The notes beneath the pieces were generated by a model, which did not search any database, was not told the DNA's origin, and was given only the letters and a program-made list of their open reading frames with translations. Both the position numbers and the translations under genes were made by a program. 64,000 nucleotides of DNA from Planctomycetaceae bacterium (lineage in GTDB: Bacteria; Planctomycetota; Planctomycetia; Planctomycetales; Planctomycetaceae), in the NCBI GenBank assembly GCA_028284485.1, contig JANQRQ010000306.1:1-64000 (forward strand), given 5' to 3'. Numbering within the stretch: position 1 is the first letter of the stretch; each line of letters begins with the position of its first letter. This document shows, one piece after another, positions 8,455 through 16,087 of the stretch.

Positions 8455-9262
8455 CCGTTCGCTCCCAAAGCTGTTCGATAATCGCCAAGCCGGTGCCGGA
8501 TCGCGCAGCAACGGGCACGGCAAGAGAATGCACTCCTTGCGGTTTTCGATCGGCGATTTCGAGCTTCGAGGTTTTCCCGGAAGCCAGTCAGTTCAACTAA
8601 TACGACTGCTATTTTCGCGAGTCTCGATACATCTGCTACGACCCCCAGGGTCGGCGTATTTTGGGCAGATTACCGCGTGAGCGATTCAGCAAGACTGAAG
8701 ACGGTTACCAGTCGCAAACTCGACCCGTATTCGGGCCGCCGCGCGCCGCACCAAGAACACGCAACCCCATACGCATCAATTAGTTACAACTTCCAACACA
8801 CCAGTTTCTCACCTGTCGAGTGTTTTCACTCGAGATGCGTGAAACCACTCATCGCAGCAGATCCCGTCAATCAGCGACATGATCGAATCTCCGGGCGAAT
8901 GAAAAAACTCAGAATTGGACAGCACGTTGGAATTTCGTCGGGAGTTGCGTGGGCCGTTCCGCGATCAGCGAGTCTTCACGGGAGGTCAATCAGATTCCAC
9001 GAATCGTCGCTCGAGACGTCACGCAGATTCCTGGTTATTCCAGGACCCGAAATGACGGACTGCGATTTCAGCTTTTCCCCAACCAACTCACGACGACAAA
9101 TCGCTCAATTTCAATTAAGCCGCGCGTGGAACCGATGCGCTGTGTGGCTGATTTGCTGGCCACTTCACACAAGGAAACTGATAAGCTGAATGTCGACCCA
9201 ACGAGGGTCACCACGTCGAACGAGCATCCCAAACCTAAGACACCCAGCGGAAGGAACGATCG
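8455..9262. other. Long intergenic region, no gene seen
   Basis: These 808 bases separate divergent genes. Several open frames occur but none has a ribosome site, a signal peptide or family features, so I treat them as chance. A 7-bp perfect hairpin with a TTTT loop lies at 8816-8833, and a smaller one (CCTGG/CCAGG) lies near 9030. Neither is followed by a T tract. Promoters for both neighbours should lie here but I could not place them. Confidence 0.5.
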
Positions 9263-10357
9263 ATGCATCAGTGCTTCGCATTTATGACTCTTCTGACATT
9301 GTGCGTTGGTTCTGCCGCAGCAGCACAGGAACCGTGTCAGGTGCGGCTGATCTTGTTCTTGCCAAGTGATGTCAAAGAACCAGCCGGTTATCAGGAACGC
9401 ATCGACCAGATCGTGGCATACAGCGAATCGTTCCTGACGGAAGGTTTTACGCGATGGGGCCACGACAACATCGTCATGCCTTTTCGACATACGGCAGATG
9501 GACATGCAGAGGTTTTGAAAGTCCGCGGCAAAAAAGACGCATCGCAATACAGCGACGCTTCGGTGCGAAACGAAGCCATTGCATCGGCGATTGAACAAAA
9601 CGGACTCGATGTGGGTCGGCAGATTTGGTGGGTCATGGTATACGTCGGGGATCCGCCAAAAAAGTTTCGAGTGTTTCGAGGAGCCTTCGATCCGAAAATC
9701 GGGGGTTGGTCGGTCTGCAATTACAACACGCTAGCTGGCAACATCCGGCCATCCGCCCCCTTGGGTGAGGAATTCCTGGCGACGATCAACTTGAAGGCTG
9801 TGATTCATGAGTTGGGCCACGGTTTTCAGTTGCCTCACATCGGTCCTCGGCGCACAGACAACGGTGGGAACAGTCTGATGGGGCCCACGCACGCCAGCTT
9901 TAGAAAGGTTGCATCCAAGCGGGACAACCGCGTGTATCTCAGCGAAGCGGCTGCCGCGTTAATGTCGACGCATCCTGCTTTCCGCGGCGTTGCCGACGCT
10001 CGAAAGCAATTACCGAAAGTGCAACTTTCTGAAATGAAATATGCCGCCAATTCTCAAGACAAAACGTTGTCGGTCAGCGGCCGTGTGAAGTCGGGTCGAA
10101 AAGCGGTGTATGCTGTCGTGGCTGACGAGTCGGATGCGCGCCCCGGTGAGTATTGGACCAAAACGTATGTCGATAAAGTCGACGACGACGGTCGCTTCGA
10201 CGTGACGATCACCGAGCCGTCTCCCACCAAGGGAACGCTGAAAATCTGGTTCGCGTTTGCCAATGGAGCATTGACAGGCAACGGTAAACAGAGCGGCAAG
10301 CGAGGGGCCGTTGCGAAAGCCTACAGCTTTACAAATGGCAGATGGAACTTTCGGTAA
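9263..10357 (+). CDS. Exported metzincin-like zinc metalloprotease
   Basis: A 364-residue exported protein with a signal peptide ending near AAA-QEP (about 21). The zinc site reads HELGHGFQLPH: His182, Glu183, His186 and His192 have exactly the HExxHxxGxxH spacing of metzincins, but the usual glycine is Gln189. Met206 in NSLMGP is a likely Met-turn. A C-terminal beta domain of about 110 residues (from roughly 250) resembles an Ig-like or adhesion module. The ATG at 9263 follows GGAAGGAA. I infer a secreted peptidase; the precise family is not recognised. It is transcribed singly, followed by an R1 repeat. Confidence 0.75.
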   Translation: MHQCFAFMTLLTLCVGSAAAAQEPCQVRLILFLPSDVKEPAGYQERIDQIVAYSESFLTEGFTRWGHDNIVMPFRHTADGHAEVLKVRGKKDASQYSDASVRNEAIASAIEQNGLDVGRQIWWVMVYVGDPPKKFRVFRGAFDPKIGGWSVCNYNTLAGNIRPSAPLGEEFLATINLKAVIHELGHGFQLPHIGPRRTDNGGNSLMGPTHASFRKVASKRDNRVYLSEAAAALMSTHPAFRGVADARKQLPKVQLSEMKYAANSQDKTLSVSGRVKSGRKAVYAVVADESDARPGEYWTKTYVDKVDDDGRFDVTITEPSPTKGTLKIWFAFANGALTGNGKQSGKRGAVAKAYSFTNGRWNFR

Positions 10358-10717
10358 TCGGGCGCACAGCGAAAGTCCGCTTGCAATCATCACGTCTTGC
10401 GTGGCACTCGCCAACTTGCATATCGCGGTGGTGTGCCGACTTTCTAGAGCGTTTACTTTTTCTTGCGGGCGTTTCTGGCTTGTGGACGCCAGCTGGCTTA
10501 GGACAAAACGTGATTGTCGCGGCCACAAGTCAGCGTAATACGCTGTAGCACAAGCAATCTTGCGCGCGAGATACGACTCGCCGTGGTGGCAAGATTTTTT
10601 CGCAGCAATTTGCGATCTGTCCGTGTACGATATCGGGCGACGCTTGTCGTAGGTAGGGAGGTCGTCCGCTCCATCAAATTCCGCAGGCAGTCTCTACAGC
10701 CATTGGGAAGGACAACC
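10358..10717. other. Intergenic region with R1 repeat copy
   Basis: No gene is supported in these 360 bases. They contain R1 copy A (10446-10552) and then about 165 bases before the next gene that should include its promoter. Confidence 0.6.
10446..10552 (+). repeat. Dispersed palindromic repeat R1, copy A
   Basis: An intergenic element of about 105 bases. CTGGCTTGTGG at 10475-10485 pairs with CCACAAGTCAG at 10523-10533, and the 3' end forms a second small hairpin, CAGCGT-AAT-ACGCTG. Copy C has C/G at the position where this copy has T/A in the long stem, so pairing is kept although the bases changed. No open frame or transposase is linked to it. Confidence 0.75.
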
Positions 10718-11254
10718 ATGATGAATTCTATCCGCGTCGCAACTATTGCGTTCATGTTGGCAATCGTGCATACGCCCTGTGCAGACGCACAGAACAATGC
10801 GGCTCAGTCACCCGAGATGAAAGTCTTGGATCGTTACGTCGGATCCTGGGAAGAAACCGTTGTCAACAATCCGGCGGCGTGGACTCCTGAGAAAATCGTC
10901 ACCAAGGCGATAACGAAACGGCAATGGATTCTCAATGGAAACATGATCGAAAACAAAGGGACCTGGTCACCAGGTGACAGAACGTTCTTGCATCTCATGA
11001 CCTACGATGCGCAGCGCAAAAAGTACGTGCAGTGGTACTTTCCTGAAGAGTCACCGAGTGGTCAGACCTATGAGGGAACATGGGACGCCAAGACTTCAAC
11101 ATTCACATTCAACGGCATGCTCGTCGAGGGAATTCATTCGACCGGTCAGCAGAAATGGATAGACCGAGATACATTTACCTGGACGCTGAAAGCCAAAGAT
11201 TCGGCAGGGAACGTCGTTTTGGATATGGAAGGCAAATGTGTGCGTAAGAAATGA
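10718..11254 (+). CDS. Secreted DUF1579-like protein
   Basis: A 178-residue protein with a signal peptide (about 1-24) and one DUF1579-like beta-barrel domain. The pattern LDRYVGSWEETV, then RQWILNGNMIE, LMTYDAQRKKYVQWYF and GTWDAKTSTFTFNG is typical of this family, which is believed to form lipocalin-like barrels. The function is unknown; ligand binding is a guess from the fold. GGGAAGGA precedes the ATG at 10718. The next gene, 78 bases downstream, carries two copies of a similar domain, so the pair probably arose by duplication and may be co-transcribed. Confidence 0.83.
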   Translation: MMNSIRVATIAFMLAIVHTPCADAQNNAAQSPEMKVLDRYVGSWEETVVNNPAAWTPEKIVTKAITKRQWILNGNMIENKGTWSPGDRTFLHLMTYDAQRKKYVQWYFPEESPSGQTYEGTWDAKTSTFTFNGMLVEGIHSTGQQKWIDRDTFTWTLKAKDSAGNVVLDMEGKCVRKK

Positions 11255-11332
11255 TGGCTGTCGACATCCAATGGCCCCCATCGTCAGCAAGAAGACCGTT
11301 ATCAGTCTGTTCGGTTGAAATGAGGTAACACC

Positions 11333-12376
11333 ATGAGAATCAGCAATTTGATTGGCGGTCTATACATTCTTAGCTGCTGTGCATCCGCGATGGCCCAACA
11401 ATCTCCCAGCAAACCGACAGAACTGGACGTGCTGGGGCACTACGTCGGGGATTGGTCATCCGAAGTTACCGGCAAACCAGCCGCTTGGACGCCAAATGAA
11501 ATCGCGTATCGAACATCGAGCCATGCCGAATTCCTGTTGAACGGATGGTTCTTGCAGCGCATTGAAGTGAGTCACATCGTCGGTGATCCTGACAAGGTCA
11601 CGAAGTCTTTGTTTTTCTGGACGTACGATTCCAGCGCGCAAAAATACGTCTCATGGCTGTTCCAATCTTCGGGGGTCATCGGGAAATGGATCGGCACATG
11701 GAATTCCGAAGACCAATCGCTGACGGCTACCAGCCCCTTAGCGCCGCCCAATACGGCCGGACTATTCACAGAGACTTTTGCCAACGACGACACAATACGT
11801 GGCAGCCTGGTCTTCACTGGTAACGGCGGAGGAACGCTGTTCGACATGCAGTGGACCAGAACGCGCCAAAAGAACCTTGTACCGAATCCCATGCGTGAAG
11901 TATGGCTCAAAATCGACGAGCCAATCCAAACGATTCCAGAAGAAACGAAAGAGCTGCAAGCATTTATCGGGAAATGGGACACGGAATTTGTGCAACGTCC
12001 ATCAGCGGCATCTCCAGCCGGCAACACTTCCACCGGAGTCATGACCGGCGATTGGATTCTGGATGGTCGATTCCTCTTTGGACGGTCGGAGGTGGGAAGC
12101 TACAAGTCGATTTGGGTTGCCGGGTACGATACCAATCGCCAAGAGTACCGCTACATTCGAATGTCCAACACGGGTCAACTCGACGAATCGGTCGGCCAAT
12201 GGAATGACGATTTAGGGGGCTTCGTGTGGAAAGTCGTGAATGAGAAACCGGGAATTACGAGAACATCAACGAGCCGTTTTCTCGGCGATGACGCCGTCCA
12301 AACGCACATCCTCTCACAAGACGGCAACGGTAAAGTTCAAATGGACCTGAAGATTCGAGCCACACGGCAGAAGTAA
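11333..12376 (+). CDS. Secreted tandem DUF1579-like protein
   Basis: A 347-residue protein with a signal peptide (about 1-21) and two DUF1579-like domains. The first spans about 28-195 (LDVLGHYVGDWSSEV, FLLNGWFLQ, WTYDSSAQKYVSWLF). The second spans about 205-345 (LQAFIGKWDTEFV, WILDGRFLFG, AGYDTNRQEYRYIRM). The first domain is clearly the closer to the preceding single-domain gene, sharing a PAAWTP motif. TGAGGTAA precedes the ATG. No catalytic motif is visible. The role is unknown, but the doubled barrel suggests a binding protein whose two sites may differ. Confidence 0.83.
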   Translation: MRISNLIGGLYILSCCASAMAQQSPSKPTELDVLGHYVGDWSSEVTGKPAAWTPNEIAYRTSSHAEFLLNGWFLQRIEVSHIVGDPDKVTKSLFFWTYDSSAQKYVSWLFQSSGVIGKWIGTWNSEDQSLTATSPLAPPNTAGLFTETFANDDTIRGSLVFTGNGGGTLFDMQWTRTRQKNLVPNPMREVWLKIDEPIQTIPEETKELQAFIGKWDTEFVQRPSAASPAGNTSTGVMTGDWILDGRFLFGRSEVGSYKSIWVAGYDTNRQEYRYIRMSNTGQLDESVGQWNDDLGGFVWKVVNEKPGITRTSTSRFLGDDAVQTHILSQDGNGKVQMDLKIRATRQK

Positions 12377-12437
12377 CTGCAAGTTGCGCGCCCCAGTCGG
12401 GTCGACAACCAAGGCATCGCAGTTGGGGGCAATTGCC

Positions 12438-14930
12438 TTAAGGCAGAACGGCTCCGAACCTCTCCCGAGGTTCCGCGGTAATCGCGGCACCCCAAGCAGC
12501 ATGGTCGATCGCGACATAAGCGGGAAATGATCGGCCAATCGGCGTCTCAGAACTGTCATAAGGCGAACCGTGATAGCGGACGACGATTTGGCCGGCACTT
12601 GCAATACCATCAACCTGCTGCCCAGGCATGCCGATGACCAGATCAACATAACCGTTTCCGTCAAAATCGCCATTCGAGAGTGACCACCCGATCTGCGCTC
12701 CGTTACTGGGAGCGGTCGCCTTGAATTCACTTGGCAGAATTTCGACGGTCGAAGCAACCGATATCCCCTCTGGTCCTCCATTGACGATGTAGACGGCTCC
12801 AACGTCGGTCAGCCCCGCCTGCGAGTCTTGAAACGGGCTCCCAATCGCTAAATCCGAAAAGCCGTCTCCATTGAAGTCGGCCGCTGCTGTGTCATATCCA
12901 AAACCGGAATCGGTTCCTACATCGCCGGCGACATCACTCAACGAGAACGACAATGTCCGTTGGTTTTGAGCATGAATCCCCTTGTCGCCGCGCTCACCGT
13001 AAATCACGGTCACAAGCCCGGCCCGCTTAACGGTCCTGTCTCCTACATCAATGCTTTCTGAGTGGTTTGCGATCACGAGATCCGAAAGACCATCGGCGTC
13101 GAAATCAGCCACATCGAGACTGCTTCCCCAACGATCACCAGGTTCCGGCGTATCGGGAATCGATCCGAGACCTTGATGTAACCGCGCTGCGGTCGGCAGC
13201 AACCCGCCTTCCGATCCTCGAAATACAAACACCGAACCGGCATTGCTGATGGCCTCGGCGCCCAAATCGTCATCCGGTGCGGCGACTGCCATGTCGCTAT
13301 ATCCGTCTCCGTTGAAATCGCCGATGGCGATTTCCGTACCGAATCGTTCGGCGATTTCCGCAGTATCACGCGGTTCCAATACTTGATCGAAGGACGTCGT
13401 CAGGCCGGCTTTCGACCCAAAGTGCACATAAAATTTGCCATTTCCCACGGACTCGTTGCCGCGACTATTCGGCGCACTAACGGCCAAATCGGAATACCCA
13501 TCGCCATTAAAGTCAGCGACAGCGATGGCTGCACCCAGTCCCTCTCCTGCGAGTCCCGACCACTCTAACTCTTCAAGATCGTCGCCTTGAGCATGTCGCT
13601 GCAGACCGATCCGCCCGTCGCGTCCATCATTATCTTGTGCCCCATAGATGACATGCACAGCTCCCGCACCAGTGCCACTTTCCGACCTACCGATGACAGC
13701 ATCCATTCGATAGTCGCCATTGAAGTCACCGTACGAGACAACAGTCTTGTTCTCGCGGCGCAACTCAGTCGAGTGACGAACCTCATCGCCCCGAAGAGAA
13801 AACTGCTTTGTTGCGGCACTAACATTCTCGATGTTCAGTCCCCACCTCTTCGAATCGAATGCTCCGCCGTACAGCACTCGGACTGATCTCCCGTTTGCAG
13901 CAGATTGCGATGCGGATCCCACAATCAAGTCGGCGAAACCATCCCCGTTGAAGTCAGCCCCTGTCTCGGGTTGATACGTGTGATAATACATTTCGCGAAG
14001 CGCCCAGCGATCGATCGCCGACAAATGCGAGCGCTGAGCATAGTACGACCGGCCGTTTCCGTTATCGGTAAAGTAATGAATGCCGGTTTCCGGTTGTGAA
14101 TCGTCGACACCACGCAGTGGACCGGGATTGATTCGCTTGCCGATCGTCACCTTCGGTCTGACGAGAGATTCATCGTCCGGATTCTTCTTCATCACACTGT
14201 CGGAGTAGTGCATGATCGAATCGAAGTCATATGCACCCAGCATTCGCCGACCGATTAGCAGCGAGAAGTTCCCGTGACCGCTGCGCACATTATCCGGGAC
14301 GGTGAATTCCTGAGGCGTTCCCTCCAGATAAGTCTGGCCCGTGAAAACAATCGCATGCGTATCACGATCAGGCCGACATTGAATATGTGACATGCCGAGT
14401 ATGTGCATCATCTCGTGTGCCACAATGCCGGCGTGACACCATTTGTTGATGTGGATTTCGTAGCGCTTCGATTGGCCGTTCGAGTAACCGGTGGCCGTTG
14501 CCATGCCGACCAGACTCGTTTCCGACCGTTTGGTGAACTTGACGGCGTGTGGAAAACGGTCCGCATCCGGCCGTCCGATATTGATGAACTTCAAACCGGG
14601 ATTGGCCCACCGCAGCATCTGCAATCCATCCGTGACAGTTTGTTCCAGCGGAACGCTCCAAAGCTCAGGAGTTTGATCGTACGTCCATTTCTCCGATTGC
14701 TCGTTGAGCTTTCGGTACCAGGGCTCGCCCGTTTCTTCGTCAAGCCGCTCGTCGAGGTAGTAGTAAACCGTTTGCTTGGGCCAACGGTGTTGCATCGACC
14801 AGCTTCGAACGACGGAAGCGGGGGCATCTGCTGCGGTATGAAACAGAGCAGTCACCAATAGAATGCGAACAGCAGGCAGTGAAATCGTCCAGCGCAAATA
14901 CACCAACAGTTTTCTCCGAAATGTTTCCAT
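12438..14930 (-). CDS. Astacin-like metalloprotease fused to FG-GAP repeats
   Basis: An 830-residue exported protein. After an N-terminal membrane signal comes a zinc protease domain with HEMMHILGMSH (His172, Glu173, His176, His182), the HExxHxxGxxH metzincin site, and SIMHYSD as the astacin-type Met-turn. From about residue 310 to the end there are seven or so FG-GAP / integrin-alpha-type repeats, each with a calcium-binding motif such as DFNGDGFADL and an outer GS or AP segment. This architecture suggests a secreted peptidase displayed or targeted by a beta-propeller. The ATG at 14930 has only a weak ribosome site; a frame upstream to 15011 carries no better one. It is divergent from the next gene. 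Confidence 0.85.
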   Translation of the reverse strand: METFRRKLLVYLRWTISLPAVRILLVTALFHTAADAPASVVRSWSMQHRWPKQTVYYYLDERLDEETGEPWYRKLNEQSEKWTYDQTPELWSVPLEQTVTDGLQMLRWANPGLKFINIGRPDADRFPHAVKFTKRSETSLVGMATATGYSNGQSKRYEIHINKWCHAGIVAHEMMHILGMSHIQCRPDRDTHAIVFTGQTYLEGTPQEFTVPDNVRSGHGNFSLLIGRRMLGAYDFDSIMHYSDSVMKKNPDDESLVRPKVTIGKRINPGPLRGVDDSQPETGIHYFTDNGNGRSYYAQRSHLSAIDRWALREMYYHTYQPETGADFNGDGFADLIVGSASQSAANGRSVRVLYGGAFDSKRWGLNIENVSAATKQFSLRGDEVRHSTELRRENKTVVSYGDFNGDYRMDAVIGRSESGTGAGAVHVIYGAQDNDGRDGRIGLQRHAQGDDLEELEWSGLAGEGLGAAIAVADFNGDGYSDLAVSAPNSRGNESVGNGKFYVHFGSKAGLTTSFDQVLEPRDTAEIAERFGTEIAIGDFNGDGYSDMAVAAPDDDLGAEAISNAGSVFVFRGSEGGLLPTAARLHQGLGSIPDTPEPGDRWGSSLDVADFDADGLSDLVIANHSESIDVGDRTVKRAGLVTVIYGERGDKGIHAQNQRTLSFSLSDVAGDVGTDSGFGYDTAAADFNGDGFSDLAIGSPFQDSQAGLTDVGAVYIVNGGPEGISVASTVEILPSEFKATAPSNGAQIGWSLSNGDFDGNGYVDLVIGMPGQQVDGIASAGQIVVRYHGSPYDSSETPIGRSFPAYVAIDHAAWGAAITAEPRERFGAVLP

Positions 14931-15185
14931 GAGATGGCCGTCGATCGACGCATGTTCCAAGATCGATTCTATCTTCACTGAAATGCATCTCCAGCAAATT
15001 GTCAAACACACACATTACCAATTCAGAATCGACGGATTCCCACTTATGCTGTCGCGACATTGGGAACTCCTGATGCAACAGTCTACCGTTGTCGTCAGGC
15101 ATCGTTTGCAATGGTAGAATGCGACCATCCGGACGCGAGTGCCGTCTTGGCTGACGAGTTGAAATTCACATCAAAGGAGGAAGTG

Positions 15186-16001
15186 ATGAATCGATTGGCA
15201 CTTTCGTGCGCTTTGACAGGTGGCATCATTATTATGGCTTCGGCAATACCGGTTAGTGCCCAGCAGACCAAGTCCAGCAGCAGTTCGAACGTATCGCTCC
15301 GATCGGCCTACCTCGTCGAGGCCGTCGGTGGTGCTCATACAATCGCCGTCGAAGGCGAACTCGGTGGACGCGGGCAGGTCACTTTGGATGGCAACGCATG
15401 CACTTTGAATCAATTCGGTGACCCAGGAATTTGTACGGAAGCGTACTACGCACCCATTGATGTCAAACTGACGCTGCTAAGACTCGCTGATCCTTCCGGC
15501 CAAGGCCGCCGGATTTTTCGTTTGGAAGGAGATTTGCAACCGAAAGGCAGTGCATTCTTCCTCGTTGCGCCCCGCCGGCCGAGCAGTATCCACCGTTTGG
15601 TCGTCGATTTGGGAAATGACAAAAGACGGGTGGTCACTTTGGAAAAATTCGAACGCCCGGATGACAATCCGCAAACGGCCAAACCAGAGCTGTGTCACTC
15701 CGCTAGCTATCGTGCTGAACAAGTCGATGGCAAAGTGAATTTGTATGCAACAGGTTCGCATCCCACCGGGGGATGGAAGACATCCTTCGAGCAACTTCCG
15801 ATACGGATTTATCCGCCACAATATCGGCTGGTATGCGTAAAGCCGACCGGAATCGTCACTCAAGTAATTTCGCCGTTTGAGGTCAACGCATCGTTTACTG
15901 CGAACAATCCGGTGCCGCACGTCATAGTGCATGACGCGCAGGGTCAGCACCGCGTTCCGGTGGTTGCAAAGAGTTCGGCAATTCCATGCCCGAAGCAATA
16001 G
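15186..16001 (+). CDS. Secreted protein of unknown function
   Basis: I do not recognise this 271-residue protein. It has a signal peptide (about 1-25) followed by a Ser/Asn-rich linker and a predicted beta-rich body. Four scattered cysteines (in NACTLN, GICTEA, LVCVKP and IPCPKQ), with one more in ELCHSA, could form disulfides in the periplasm. The start at 15186 is well supported by AAAGGAGG six bases upstream. It is transcribed divergently from the astacin-like gene, and the roughly 255 bases between them should hold both promoters. Confidence 0.7.
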   Translation: MNRLALSCALTGGIIIMASAIPVSAQQTKSSSSSNVSLRSAYLVEAVGGAHTIAVEGELGGRGQVTLDGNACTLNQFGDPGICTEAYYAPIDVKLTLLRLADPSGQGRRIFRLEGDLQPKGSAFFLVAPRRPSSIHRLVVDLGNDKRRVVTLEKFERPDDNPQTAKPELCHSASYRAEQVDGKVNLYATGSHPTGGWKTSFEQLPIRIYPPQYRLVCVKPTGIVTQVISPFEVNASFTANNPVPHVIVHDAQGQHRVPVVAKSSAIPCPKQ

Positions 16002-16087
16002 CATCTTGCCGCGTCGATGATGTCCGCACGAATGCCGCCGCCGCCAATTCGCCGGCCTAACGGAAGTCGGTCAAGAACTCGCACCCC

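Noticed and set aside
8677-9189. 170-codon open frame on the plus strand in the long intergenic region
   Set aside because: No ribosome site, no signal or domain pattern, and amino acid composition typical of chance frames (Arg, Ser and His-rich).
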